Shown: positions 10,687 to 22,729 of the stretch, one piece after another
Layout: every line of letters begins with the position of its first letter
How positions within the stretch are numbered: position 1 is the first letter of the stretch
Source of the DNA: Oscheius onirici
Lineage: Eukaryota > Nematoda > Chromadorea > Rhabditida > Rhabditidae
Direction: 5' to 3'
Assembly (NCBI GenBank): GCA_932521025.1
Contig: OW051468.1
Location: 2,914,064 to 2,978,063, forward strand
DNA length: 64,000 nucleotides
The notes under the pieces: model-generated
The model's input: only the letters and a program-made list of their open reading frames with translations
What the model was told of the DNA's origin: nothing
Database searches by the model: none
Translations under genes and position numbers: made by a program

Positions 10687-12616
10687 ATGGCTGGTAAAAC
10701 GAGACACGGACGTACCAAACGAATCAAGAAGAAGCCGGCAAAACGCGAGAAGAAGGCCACAAAAGTTGATCCAAAACAATCCAAGTTCGTCTTGCCTCAA
10801 TTTAGTCTATAAATCGATTTTCAGGTTGCCATATACCTCGACAAAAGCCAGCACCTCGTCCGAAGAACACGATGAATTAGAGCTATCGAGGAAGGAATCT
10901 ACTGACGAGCTGCGACAACATTTCAGCGGCACGAGTCTTTCTTCTACTACTGGACTTAAAAGACCCTGCCTGGAGCAGGGCGGACCGTTGCCCAAGAAAC
11001 ACGCCGATATGTTCGACGAGATGCTCGAAAACGTCGGCGAAGAATGTTTCAGCGATACATTCGACAGCGAAGATGAATATATGAAGGACGAGGAGGCTTC
11101 AGGTATACCCTTCTTAGTAACTTTCTATAAAAGTTAACTCTAGATGGCGAGGGCAGCGACTTGGAGAATGTCAACTTTGTCGCTTATCAGGAAGAACTGG
11201 ACAAGGCTGTTGCCGAGGAAGCCGTCAGCAAGCCGCCGCAGCTGGACGAAAAGTTTTGTGCCGGTCTCGGAGAGCCGTCGCAGATCTGGAATCTGATGTG
11301 CAAGAAGAACGACCTGGATCGAATCGACGTCGACAAAGTGAGGAGCAACATAAAGTGCGACATGCGAGCGATCCTCGTAGACTGGATGATGGAGGTGTGG
11401 TTTGAGTGTTTTCCGATCATTTGTTTGACTGCAGTTATGTTTTACTAATGTTCCGCTATGGAGGCAAAAATTTTTGTCCGTATGCTAAAAATTGGCCGTC
11501 ATCGAAAATGACAATATGGTAGTCCATTAAAACATGCTTGCAGGTCAGCGAGAGCGAGAATCAGCACCGTGAAATGTTCCATCTGGCGGTCAACTATCTG
11601 GATCGTGTCTTTGCGGCAGAGACAGTCGAAGTTCAACCGACAGAACTTCAATGTATCGGAACGGCTGCTCTCTTCTTGGCCTCGAAATACGAGGAAATCT
11701 ACCCGCCGAAGCTGGAGCAGTTTGTCGAGTACACGGACAACGCTTGCACTCAGCAGGACGTGGAAATAATGGAGAAGCTCATGTTGAACAAACTCGACTG
11801 GTCCCTCAACGTCATGACGAGCGTCCACTGGCTCAGCACTTACTTTCAGCTCATGGGTAGTCGAAAGGTTCGTAGTTTTTGAGTTTGTTTTTATTCTGAT
11901 TTGCTTGCATATTATAATTGATAAAATTCGTTTTTCAGGTTAAAGACGACGAGCACTACAGCGAGAAGCCGCCTCAGCTGCCCAAATATCTCCGCGACCA
12001 GTTCATGACCATGTCTAACGTCCTGGATCTGGCCGTTCTGGACGCAGATCATCTACAGTTCTCCTATAGAGAACTAGCTGCCGCTGTCCTTTTCCTGGCC
12101 TACGAGCCACATGCTCTCATCGAACGAGTCACAGGTTAGCCTCCTTTTTGTGTTAAAACTTGAAAAAATTTAGGATTCCGCTACAGCGAAATGATCGACG
12201 TAATGGAATGGATCCGTCCCTGTTATCAGTTCTGCTCGGCAAAACAACAGGCAGGAAATCCGCTGCCGGTCGTCAGTGACGTCAATTCGGACGAATGGCA
12301 CAATATTCAGACGCACGGAACAACAGTCGACTGTGGCTACGTGAGATTCTTTCATTTTCGTGAAATTTACTAGTAACCTTTTTTGGGAAAACGTTTGGCT
12401 ATTCTTGCCTCAATAGTGACTCAAAAAATGATGCTTAAAACCATAATAATCTATCATTTTCAGACTGAAATCCGCATCCTTCGACGTGCGCAAGAGAGAC
12501 AGCGAGAAGACACTCGCAAAAGACGCCAACGATTGTCGCAGACGACGCGCAAAAACCCTCTTCATCATTCGAACAACCCAGAGCGATCAAATCGTCCAAT
12601 TCGTCTCAGCTTGTAA
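10687..12616 (+). CDS. cye-1: G1/S-specific cyclin E
   Basis: Regulatory subunit of CDK2 driving entry into S phase. Exons 10687-10784, 10825-11102, 11144-11394, 11544-11867, 11939-12134, 12174-12340 and 12464-12616 join in phase to 488 codons plus stop. The N-terminus is very basic (GRTKRIKKKPAKREKK), suitable as a nuclear localisation signal. It is followed by an acidic Ser-rich region with STSSEEHDELELS, a possible degron. The cyclin box begins around SNIKCDMRAILVDWMMEV and includes the cyclin signature LASKYEEIYPPKLEQFVEYT. The second cyclin fold contains LAVLDADHLQFSYRELAAA. HNIQTHGTTVD near the end is characteristic of cyclin E rather than A or B. The C-terminus is Arg-rich. Initiation at 10687 fits an upstream TTTTCAG acceptor around 10675, possibly used for trans-splicing. 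Confidence 0.95.
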
Positions 12617-12729
12617 CCCAAATACTAGTCCCCCTTTTTTTCTAACTTTCAACTTTGCCCAGTTCTTTCATTCAAAAATCTCAGCCTATCACATTACGGG
12701 TATCCTCTTCTTTATTCACAAAATGCACA

Positions 12730-14404
12730 TCATTTCATGAAAATCTCGTAAACTTTGGCCACGTTGAATCCATAGTGTTCCCGAATCACGTAGCCGGGCT
12801 GAAAATTGTCGCATTTTATGCATGAAAAAACTACGCTCAAACCAATGGGTATTCTTGCAACATGTTTTTTGTGAATAAATTGCTGTATCTGAAATTTAAA
12901 TCGAATCATAAATCGTGTCAAATGTGTCTTTCCTTTTAGCATACTCGTCTTCGGCCAACGGATGACGATCGGGGTCACCGACAAGAATTCGCAGCTCCGT
13001 GACACGATGACTGATTCTGCAAATTAATCGGTGAGATTGAGTTTAGATTTTGTTCAGTCAAGGTCTGCTGACAGACACCGAGGTCATCGAGATAAGGAGA
13101 TAGAGTACTGAATTGGCGCCAGCTTTTCCTAAAGGGACATTGGGGGTTGGGAAATGTGATAGAGAGCCCAGTCGAGTTATTTTTTGATTTCGAAAGGAGC
13201 TAGAGTGAATATTGGTCATGTCTCTACGAGAAAACGAGGGGTAGATCTGGTTGTCGGGCTGAACTTGGACTCGAGAGGTGAGGCCATAAACTGTTTGCTT
13301 CTGGTAGGAGATTGTCGAGAGAACAAAGAGACCCGAGAGATTCTTTCATTTAGCACTTGGTTTTTTTCTCGTAACATGATAACTCTGTGAGGGATCGAAA
13401 ATTGTGAAATAATTCTTGAGAAAGAGACAGGAGATAGAATCGTTTGAAAGAGAGGGGAAGATAAGCTCGAGACTGTAGTGCAGAATGAGGAAAGAAAATG
13501 AGTTGTTAGGAATCGGATGTCTGAAACAGTACGAAAAGATCTGGGAATTCAGCCATGAGAACGCCAACTATGAATCACGCAAACTAGATGAATATGGCAT
13601 TGTTTTTTAAACGGCGGACATTCTGAACAAGAACTCAATTCAGATGAGATTTGTTAGCCGAAGGTTCCAGACTTTGAAGTCGGTAGTTCTCCGGGTCATG
13701 AGACAAGAGAAAACTGGAGGGAATTTGGAAAAGAAGCCATTGATTTTTTTCCTCGAGTAAGAAATAAAACTCACCGTTTGAGCCAATTGAAGATGGCAAA
13801 GGCAAAGTCGCTGTCGTAGAACATGTCTCCGAGAATGACGTAAACTTGCCTCGTCTTCTAAAAAGCGTTTCAAACAAAACTGAATCCTACATGAATGCTA
13901 GACAGAAGAAAGTCATCATTTTCGGCCAGCATTAGATTTCTACTCGTGTAGACGACCCTCTTATCCGGAACTCTATTCAGGCGGAAATTCATTTTTGTGG
14001 CTAATAGAGCATCTGAAAGTTCCGATTTGGTAAAAATGAGCTCCTACTCTCGTCGATATCGTTGGCTATGACAGAAGCTCCTGCCTTTATAGAAGCTATT
14101 GAAGTGGAGCCGTTACCGCAGCCGAAATCGAGAACTATGCCGTCTTTGAAAAGTCCGCTATTGTCGGATATGTATCTGTTATGGCAGTCTTACAGAACGA
14201 AAACTACAAAGACAACTTGGTGACTGCTTGACCGCCCGGCCAATAGAATGCCCAGTAAGGATCTGGCAAAGGGCATTTGTCAGGCGTGCTCATCCAGAGA
14301 GGACAATTCTCTGTGATGAGGTGGAAGCGGAACTGTGGAGTAAGACTATCGCTAGAAACGACAGTGTTGCGAAGTATCCAACGAGCCGCTGGCTTCCAAC
14401 TCAT
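12730..14404 (-). CDS. ETF-beta-type protein lysine methyltransferase (METTL20 family), mitochondrial
   Basis: Seven-beta-strand methyltransferase resembling ETFBKMT, which trimethylates lysines of electron transfer flavoprotein beta in the mitochondrial matrix. The minus strand exons (approximate) start at 14404. They carry an Arg/Trp-rich N-terminus (MSWKPAARWILRNTVV) that suits a mitochondrial presequence. Motifs in order: DPYWAFYWPGGQAV, family hallmark; VLDFGCGNGSTSI, the SAM-binding motif I; ASVIANDID; ILGDMFYDSDFAFAIFNWL, the post-catalytic GDMFYD motif; LRILVGDPDRHPLAEDE; and C-terminal PGYVIREHYGFNVAKVYEI. All splices hold phase. The intron between about 13780 and 13020 is about 750 bp with no coding content. 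Its start lies 137 bp downstream of the ribosomal P2 stop on the same strand, so co-transcription in an operon is plausible. Confidence 0.88.
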
Positions 14405-14541
14405 CTGGGAAATGTTCTAGCAAAAACGGCCGAGCAAATGATATAAAACTGTCCAGAACAGAACAACATTGATACAGGTAGTCTTCATTTTGCATGAAGA
14501 TAACAATGAGGGAAAATTAATAGGATAGGCAATCCGACATT

Positions 14542-15170
14542 TTAGTCAAACAATCCGAAGCCCATGTCCTCGTCACTCTCTTCTTTAGGCTCTTCCTTCT
14601 TCTTCTCTTCGGCTAGAAAAGGAACAATATGAGACGATATAAAAGAATGACCAACCTTTAGGTGCAGCAGCTCCGGCGGCGGGAGCAGCAGCAGCAGCCG
14701 GGGCGGATCCTCCGGAGGGAACTGACGCCAACTTCTTCTTTCCTTCGGCGATAACCTCAGCGACGGCCTTTCCGGCAAGAGCTTCTACGACTTTGTTAGC
14801 ATCGTCCATGTCGCAGTCGAGTCCAGCGGCTCCTGAAACCGAATTGATCAGTATTTGAAAAAAACACGAGATAACACCCGCGTTGACGTAAAATCAAATG
14901 TGGGATGCATCTTGACTAGATTCAAGACAGCTTGAAGATAGTGTCTGATGGTCTCTACGATTTTCCTTGCCTCAGACCAGGCACAGTGCATTTTTAGCAA
15001 AGTACCCCGGCTTAATATACAAGGATAGGGTTCCAAAAATTACCAGGTTGGTGAAAAAAAAACAAGAAAAGGAAGAAGAAACGCTTACCAAGAATTTTCA
15101 GAACATCCTGGGAAGAAGGGTTGGCATTTCCGCCGAGGTTGGCCAGCAAATAAGCTCCCAAGTATTTCAT
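14542..15170 (-). CDS. 60S acidic ribosomal protein P2
   Basis: Component of the ribosomal stalk that recruits and activates translation GTPases. Three minus strand exons start at 15170-15168. The first encodes MKYLGAYLLANLGGNANPSS and the helical dimerisation domain. The second begins after the acceptor near 14834 and continues into a long Ala/Gly/Pro hinge (SAPAAAAAPAAGAAAPK). The last encodes the charged segment and the invariant C-terminal tail SDEDMGFGLFD. Length (about 110 residues) and the Lys-Tyr-Leu-Gly-Ala-Tyr start identify P2 rather than P1. The tail is fully conserved, so the gene looks functional. Confidence 0.96.
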
Positions 15171-16557
15171 GCTGAAAATAAACTCGTTACAGAGAGCAGG
15201 CAAAGATATTAAAAAAAGAAGAACACGGGAAAATGGAGACAGAGGTTGCCTGAACATCCAAAAACGTGTAACCATTGAAAAAGGGAGTTTGCAACCGCAG
15301 TTTTCGGTCTTTTATTATGCAAAATTGGTTTTTCTTTTCATCTGAAACAGAAACGAGGAATAACAGATGAAAATATTGAGAAAACGATGGAAAGAACGGT
15401 TGGAAATTTAGGAAAAGGATGAAAATCCAACTCCGACCGAGCGATAGGCCTGATCCTCAGGGAATTCGCGACGGGACCCACGTCGCGCGGTATTTCAAAC
15501 TGCTGTAAATTGAAATCCTCTACAAAGTCTAGAATTCTAGCAGAAACTCAGAGTATTTTTCCCTTTTTACTTGTTTTCCTTAAGAATAAGCTATTTACAT
15601 CAAAATAAATACAGATAGACTGATATTGGTAAGAGTCAAAGTAAAGAAAGTCTGTTGAAGCCTCTTTTCCAATGAGTTCTTTCCACAGAACATTTTATAT
15701 CGCTAAAATACCATTAAACCATCTCCAGAAGCCTGAATTCTCTATCCTCCCTCCATCCACAATCAGGGATTACTGTAGCATCACGAGTTCACGCGACGCG
15801 TCAGTGGTGCGAGGCGGTTGAGGGGTACGCAACGCAACCCCCTAGCGAGCGGTCCGTTTCCGAAGCGTTGATTTTACTTTTTCAGATTCCTAATCACGGT
15901 TAGATCATCTTGATCTTTGCTCTCTTACTAATAGCTTAAAATCTGAGTTAAAAGATGGCCTAAACTTTTCTGGCCCAAAGCCACAGCTTGACCTCAAACC
16001 AAGCCTGTTGACCTGCTTCTAATTTATCGGATTACTGTCGAATCTCCCATTTATTCCGTGTTTTTAATGTTAAATCTTGACCCTTTTTTGGTTTTATTGT
16101 AAAAACAGTCGAATAGGACTGAATAAAACAGAAAGAATATAGAAAACCTCATTGTTACAAAGTTCACGCCCTGAGTGGAACTGATAATTTGGAATCAATA
16201 GTGTATCGTTTTTGCCAAACTCCTCTTTTTTTCACTTTTCTTTCTCTTTTTAGCGTAATTGTATGCCAAATAATGAAGAAAGATGCGAAAACGGGACCAA
16301 ACAGCAAGAGAAAGAACCTGCTTTTGGATTTTAGTTCAGATTTTCGATGAATTCTTTGTAAAAACTACAAAAAACGAAAACAGTTGCTCGTTTATAGTTT
16401 TCTACTCATGTTTCTTTCAGAATCCCTTTCTTCGATTCTCAAACCTCAGAAAAGTTCAGTTTTTACCCCCATTTGTTTACGAACAGTGACGCAGTGTCCT
16501 TCCAATCACTTGTTTTACTCTTTTAGGGCACAAGAACCAGTTTTTGAGTTTTTTTTT

Positions 16558-16610
16558 CATGTTCTACAAAGTTGTAGAGCAGGTTGGAATCTGCAACTTT
16601 GCCGAACATC
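16558..16610. repeat. Short hairpin repeat, copy 1
   Basis: GTTCTACAAAGTTGTAG, then a spacer, then CTGCAACTTTGCCGAACATC. The two halves are imperfect reverse complements, giving a stem of about 19 bp. The same unit recurs at 16736, 18358, 19610, 37504 and 53487, with weaker copies elsewhere. Confidence 0.75.
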
Positions 16611-16735
16611 AAAAATTCCGAAAATGGCGTTAAAATTGGCGGGAAGCTTGAAGTGTTTCATTGATCAAAGCGCTGGCTTGCTTGCATTTTGTTAGAGCCA
16701 TAACTCATTTTCAAACTCATTTTTTAGCATTTTGG

Positions 16736-16782
16736 TGTTCTACAATGTTGTAGATCAGATCAAGAGCTACAACTTTGCAGAA
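16736..16782. repeat. Short hairpin repeat, copy 2
   Basis: GTTCTACAATGTTGTAG, spacer of about 14 nt, then CTACAACTTTGCAGAAC. Same family as the copy 130 bp upstream, in the same orientation. Confidence 0.75.
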
Positions 16783-16921
16783 CAAAAAAACTGAAAATTG
16801 ATTTATTGCCACTGAAACGTAGGTTCCAAAAAGTAAAGTCTTCATTACCTCTTTTCGAATGTTCCCTTATTAAAAAGAGAACTTCAGCAGTGTCCGGACG
16901 TCGTGTGCTGGATGATTGTTG

Positions 16922-19900
16922 ATGCTGGGCGGACCCTCAGCTCTGGAGCAGCCTTCAACATCCTGGGGTTCGACAGGGGCTCATCACCAGGTCCAAGCTG
17001 TCCAAGCCCTTCCTGAGAGTCCGGCCATCGGCACAATTCCCCTCTACAATCAGCCCTCAACGTCAGCTTATCCCCATGCTGCTGTGACGCCGAGCAATTC
17101 AAACAGTGAGCCTTTCCATCAAATTTTATTGGAATATTATAGAAACAGATCACTGCTCGCAGCCGTCGACGAGTTTTGCTACAACTCCACGACTCAGTTC
17201 GTCGGCCTCGAGCGAGGAGCCGTCAGCTGGGGAGATGACATCGTCCAATTCATCTCCCTATCGGAAACTACACTTTCGGATAAAACTCCCTTTGAAAAAG
17301 GCACAACGGTTGAAACGGATAGCTAGCTTTCAGCCGCAAACGTTGAGAAGAATAGGTAAGATTTTGGCCGGAAAAAGAGCCAACTGATGACTTTAGGAGT
17401 GGATAGACTGAAAGTTGGAAAGGATGGGGAGGCAATGACCATTGCTGATCCACCAGCACCACCGCCACCTCCACCACCCAGGGCGGAAACGGCTCCGAGG
17501 ACTGAGCCTACTTTTGATCGAATGTGAGTTTGGAGAGAAATTGAGGGACAGAGAGACAGTGTTTCTGTTTTTCCCAACAAAGCAATCCGGTTCAGAGAAC
17601 AGCGACCTCCGATGCCGGGGCAGCCAGTTCAACAGGCACCTCCTGCCCAGTTTGCTCCTCACCCGGGAGTTCCACCCGAAGGACAAGTTCCCATGCCACA
17701 ACGGCCGCAACAGCTGCCGAATAGTAGTCCTCTCCTTGTCGGTCTCTTGAGGTAGTTCATTCCTCAATGAGTTTAACAAGCTCCTTTTCAGTAATCAACA
17801 GCCTGGCAGAGAAGGCGCTCCGCCCACAAATGGTCCACCTTCTGTGCATCCTTCAGCAGCACAGCGGTCTTTTTCACCTTATCAATATGGTCCTGGACCG
17901 GCTGGACAACAACATCCAGTCCCTGGTACTCCTGGAGTTCCACCTGGAATGGACCCTCAGATGATAGCCATGCAGCAGCAACAACAACAGGAGAGACAGA
18001 GGATGATGATGATGCAGCAACAGCATGCGGCTATGCAACATCCGAATGCAGCCATGCAGCATCAGATGCAAGTACAGGCTCAACAACACGCGGCTGCTGC
18101 AGCTGCTGCCGCAGCTGGACATCCAGGGACACCGGGCTGTGTGCCGCCGCAACAGCCCTTCTTCAATCCCGGTCCTCATCAGGTTCGACCGCAGGTTCCT
18201 GTGGTAAGTTTTATCGTCTATTCTTCTGTTTACTCCGATGTTCATAACGCCACTGTAGAGCCAAAAAACTTATAAAGCCACCACTTCAGTTTGACAAAAA
18301 TACGCAATTACAAAGAAGGCAGTTTTCTGGATAAAGACGGCTTTTCACAACTTTGCGATGTTCTGCAAAGTTGTAGTCCTGGACCTCTTAAACAACTTTG
18401 CAGAACATCGAAAATCTAAAAAATGTCGGGTTCAAGCTGAAAAAGTAGCATACATAATTGCGCATTTTTTGAACGAAGGGGTGATTCTATTACCCTTTTT
18501 TCCTGAGTCTAAAAAGACGCTCAATTTATGAACAGATATTTTATCCTGTGAGCATTTTAAATTAAAACGAGTTTTCAGAACTACCCGCAAGGACAGCCAC
18601 AGCATCCGCAAGCCATGTACCAGGCCCAAGCGAGTCAACAGCGGATGGTTCCTCCTCAGTATCCGCCACAAGGAGTCAATCCCCAGATGGTACCGGGACC
18701 TGGAGCGCCACAGTTTATGCAACGAGCAGCCGAGCCGGAGCCTGCTCCGAGCAAGAAAAAGAGGAAACCAACGAAAAGACAGCAGCAGAAGGAAGCTGAA
18801 CAGTTGGCTGCCCAGAATGCGGCTCAGCAGCAGTTCATGGTGCAGCAACAGGGAATGATGCAGCCACAGCAGCACATGCCTCATCCGGCAATGCCTCCGA
18901 TGATGGGACAGAACTTTCCTCAAGGTTATCCTCATCCGCAGTACGGGATGCAATACCCGCCTGGAGCCACACCGCAACAACAACAAATGTGGCAACAGCA
19001 TCAGATTCAGCAGAGGATGTTGTACCAGCAGCAACAGGCACAGCAACAGGCACAACAAGCCCAGCAAGCGGCGGTTCAACAGGCACACAATCCTCATTGG
19101 CAGCCGCAAAGAGCGCATGTTCCTTATCCTCCTGGAACTTCTATGGGTACGTTTTTCTGCTTCTTACGCTGAAAGAGTGTCACAACTTCAATTGTTTCCA
19201 ACGCGTGCCAAAGTGTTCACTTGACGTCGGGTTCAAATCCTGCGCCCCAAAACTATTCATTTTTTTATTGATTCCTTTCAGAAGGACCACCCGGCTCTGT
19301 GCTCCCGGTCTCCCAGAGACCTTCCAGTGAGTTTGGAGCAGACGGAGCCTCTCCCATCACTCCGCACACCTATCCTCAACAGCAACAACAACAGCAGCAG
19401 CAGGCTATGGTCAACGGTGGCTTCATGCGGCACGACTCTCACGGAAATCTATTCAACTTTGCCCAGTCAGGAGCGCAATCGGACCAATTGGATCAGTTCC
19501 TGTCGAAAGACGACTCTTGTGGTTAGTTCTATACTGACTTTTTTTGGGTGAAATATGTCATTGCGTATGCCATTGATTCGGGGTGAAGGAAGCATTTTCA
19601 ACTATTCCTATGTTCTGCAAAGTTGTAGATTTTCATCTGATCTACAACTTTTCAGAACATCAAAAAGTTGAAAAATGCTGTTTTGGATCTGAAAAACTGG
19701 CCGCGTATGCCTGCTAGCAAGAGTGCCTTGCGAAACTCTAAAAAATGTCACTGGCTTTGGGAAAATTTAACTTCAACTGCACCTAGAAATGAGTCTCAAA
19801 GTAAATATCACAATTTTCAGAACTAGGCGACTTGGACGACATCGACATCAAGCCAATGGCCGATCTGGGAGCTGTTTTGCCAGCTGATCTTCTAGACGAG

Positions 19901-20553
19901 GCGTCGAGTTCTTCCTCCACAGCAGTCAAAGAAAATGCTCCCTCGACCCCAAACGGAGACCGAATAGGTATCTCTAGCAGTCTCTCTCCCTATTATCTCT
20001 CAGTTTTAGACTCTTCAATAGCCTCCGTCGTTGAGATGGTCTCCAAGAGTAACAGTACCCAGCCGACTATGACTAATGTCTCCCAGGCAACAGCGATGAC
20101 TCCGAACCCGAACTTTCGGATGCAGCCACAGTCGGGACAGTTTGTGAACGGACCTCAGTTCGGGATTCAGCCGGAACCGCAACGCCCACCGGCAGCCAAA
20201 GTCGTAAAAGGAGAGAATGGCGGCCCGATGGTCAACGGACATCATCAGGTGAGATTTTGCTCTAATGGTTTTGGGTCATTCTGTCGGTTATTAGCTGCCT
20301 AATGGTGCTACGAAACGTTCGTCTACTGCTGGCGGAGAGGACGACGAACAGATTGGCCAGTATGTGAAGAGCCTAATCGTGGCTGACGAAGAGAGGAGGA
20401 AGGCTCAGGACGCTGGCACCAAGGTGGCACAATTGACCCGAAACGCTTGTTGACAATGATGAACAGTTTCAGACCAAGACGCAACGCAAGTCGAGGAAAA
20501 AAAATGATGGCAGTGCGTCTGGTGGAACGTCGCTCTCCACAGCTATAGGATAG
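16922..20553 (+). CDS. Large glutamine-rich nuclear coactivator-like protein
   Basis: Eleven exons: 16922-17105, 17143-17355, 17397-17523, 17596-17751, 17792-18203, 18579-19146, 19282-19521, 19821-19967, 20010-20248, 20295-20423 and 20473-20553. Contents in order: a Ser/Thr/Pro-rich N-terminus; a basic segment KLHFRIKLPLKKAQRLKRIA with LRRIGVDRLKVGKDGEAM; a proline run; long Gln/Met/Pro tracts; a second NLS-like KKKRKPTKR; an acidic patch LGDLDDIDIKPMADL; a C-terminal charged helix EDDEQIGQYVKSLIVADEER; and a Lys-rich end. Basic DNA- or partner-binding elements plus Gln-rich activation domains point to a transcriptional coactivator. A nematode SEL-8/LAG-3 (Notch Mastermind) or BCL9/Mediator-like role is possible, but I cannot confirm either. 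The final intron is chosen because it gives a Lys/Arg-rich end. Read-through would instead stop near 20454. Confidence 0.75.
18358..18409. repeat. Short hairpin repeat, copy 3 (intron)
   Basis: GATGTTCTGCAAAGTTGTAG and, about 14 nt later, ACAACTTTGCAGAACATC. This is a near-perfect palindrome inside the 375 bp intron before exon 6 of the Gln-rich gene. Confidence 0.8.
19610..19661. repeat. Short hairpin repeat, copy 4 (intron)
   Basis: ATGTTCTGCAAAGTTGTAG, spacer, then CTACAACTTTTCAGAACATC, inside the intron between exons 7 and 8 of the Gln-rich gene. Confidence 0.8.
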
Positions 20554-22729
20554 ATGGATGATTTTTGGATTCTTTTGTATAGGAGAGGTGAGCCTATTTT
20601 TCTAGTATGAGAGCAGTTTTTGGAAAAATACAAAACTCTAGTTAAGAAATACGCAAGTCCGCCCGATGTCGGTCAGGTCCTTGTACCTATTTTGTACCCC
20701 GATTCGAAAACTGTAGCTCCCATAAAGCTGCCAAATCAGTTTGAGGCTAAAGTTTGAGTTTGAGGCTATGACATCAAACTTACTTCAGTAATTAACGATC
20801 GAAAAAAGTTATTGCAAAGTGTTTGTACAAAATATTTTCACGAAAATATTGTAGCTTTTCTTTTATTATTTTGCTTACTTGGCTGTCTTCTAAATTGAAA
20901 GAGTACGGTAGCCACCTCGGTCTTATCTACTGTCTTCTTCGGGTCCAATACATGAGTAGTCTAGAAATGCTGTAAACTGTAGATAAGATAAAAAAGGCTA
21001 CAAATTAGTAGAGCTTGCAAAGCACAAACATTACAAAGAATGTTTGTTGAGCTTGAAAACTAGGCACCCTTACAACAACTAGGCTGGTTAGTCTCTGTTC
21101 TGATGCTCAGATAAACTCCTTTACGGAATAAGAAACGATGTTTTTAACAGCTTTGCCGCACTGTAAAGCTGTAGAATTCCAAAAACTGCAACTTTTCTCC
21201 GCACGAACTATAAGACGACATATTTGATCATTAATCTGGACAGATGCTGTTGCGATACGGGCAAATCTTACAGTAAGGCTCCGTGTCCTCCGAACAAGAG
21301 ATTTATAGCTCACAATCAGATATGATCGGCGATCTAGTACCTGACTCACAGGGCCATTATTCACTTTTTACTGACCCATAATTTCCAGATCCGCTACGAA
21401 CTCAACTCGATTACGGCTGGTCCGTGTGCTCAAAGTGCTGCTCCTCGTTGTGAGGTACTGTCTGTTCAAAAAGGTGCTACTCTCTCTGTCTCATTCTATC
21501 TCCCTTCGCCAAAAGGGTCAACTAGTCACACTTTTTATTTATTCTTTCCTCCCAATTTTCTCAGCGCATAACCCATAGTAGCCCTTCGTGATATCTTCCT
21601 ACTCGGTTTATAAAGTCTTAGACTCTCTCTCTCTCTCCTTTTTAAATAAAATACCGTCTACGCTGCCTTGCTCTTCACTTCATTCGTGGGGATCGTCCTC
21701 GTCCCGGGCAGGGTCCATTTGCTTGACCTTCTGATCTCCTACCCCTCTTCCGCTCGCGGAGACCATTTTCTGCCTTGCGATCCTTGTGTACATTTTTTAA
21801 GATAGTCATAAGTTCTTTACATAGAGTATTTCACACACTCAATGAAGATAATAATTATTTTTTTCTTGTTCATACTTCATAGACATGAGAGACGGTCAAA
21901 GCAGCAAATAGCGAAGCAGAAAATAGTCTATGCAGAACAATAGACAGCGGATAGACGACAGGGAGGAGACAGTCCAATGTATGACCGGTCATCTGATACC
22001 TGTGGCCGTATTCTATAAAGTTCCCGACCCTACCCGGGTAAATTTTTCTTCATAAGTTTTTTACCCGGGTAGGGTCGGGGACTTTACAGGATACGGCCAC
22101 TGGTGTAATCCGGTTGTCAAACCATAATGCTTTGGACGAAGAGTCCTGATAGAACTACGGATCAAGAAAGGGAAATACTTTGAAATACAAGAAACTTTGG
22201 TGATCTGTCCTAGTGTAGCGTTTTATCATAGTAGCAAAAGACGAGGCTGTCAGGAAATGATAAAATAAAGGCCATCAAGGTACGGAGAGAATCAGAGCAG
22301 TGTGGATCTCTGCTATTGAGAACAAAGAAGGCAGAGGAGACATCAGAGAAGTAGTAGCTACCAAGAAAAACGAGTCGATTATTTTTATATCTTGATAGTT
22401 CTATCTTAACCGTTTTTTTGTCAGATACTGTAGCATTGGAAGAACCGTCTTGCCACAGAAACTAGTGGCAAGACGAAGCATGTCCTATTAGAACAACTCG
22501 AAACGGCTCGAGAAGAAACAGCAAATGGGGACTTCGAAATTTAGCACTACTAGTCCTGGTAGCACAATGTGGGATAGTACGAACAAGACAAGCCCAAGCA
22601 GATGACAACAAATGATGCACTGTTACAACTACCGGCGCCGCTATAAAAATGGTTCCCAAAGTCACCAAAATAGAAACACGAGAACAAAGAAAGAAACAAG
22701 AACACGCGAGTCCAATGCTTTATTTTTGT
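20554..22729. other. Long non-coding interval
   Basis: About 2.2 kb with no supported gene. Short open frames (at most 85 codons) have no recognisable content. It holds a strong palindrome at 22002-22100, described separately. T/C-rich runs such as TCTCTCTCTCTC near 21620 are present. Part must be the 3' UTR of the Gln-rich gene and 3' flank of the MSP-domain gene. Confidence 0.45.
22002..22100. repeat. Palindrome of about 40 bp arms
   Basis: The left arm starts GTGGCCGTATTCTATAAAGT and continues CCCGACCCTACCCGGGTAAA. The right arm is its reverse complement, ending ACTTTACAGGATACGGCCAC. The loop is about 17 nt. Each arm contains CCCGGGTA, and the whole can form one stable hairpin. The arm sequence suggests a MITE. 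No coding capacity. Confidence 0.85.

Larger units (their letters stand above)
15171..16921. other. Intergenic DNA between the P2 and Gln-rich genes, with hairpin repeats
   Basis: Non-coding as far as I can see. A GC-richer patch near 15440-15500 and another near 15770-15860 (GACGCGTCAGTGGTGCGAGGCGG) may be promoter material. Two copies of the short hairpin repeat lie near 16558-16610 and 16736-16782. An acceptor-like AACTTCAG ends near 16888, upstream of the next start. Confidence 0.4.

Noticed and set aside
10619-11137. 172-codon frame overlapping the cyclin E start
   Set aside because: It gives Arg-rich nonsense before the second exon. The frame from ATG 10687 with the 10784/10825 splice gives the conserved continuation.
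18432-19118. 228-codon Leu-rich minus strand frame
   Set aside because: It is the antisense shadow of the Gln-rich coding exon (CAG repeats read as CTG).
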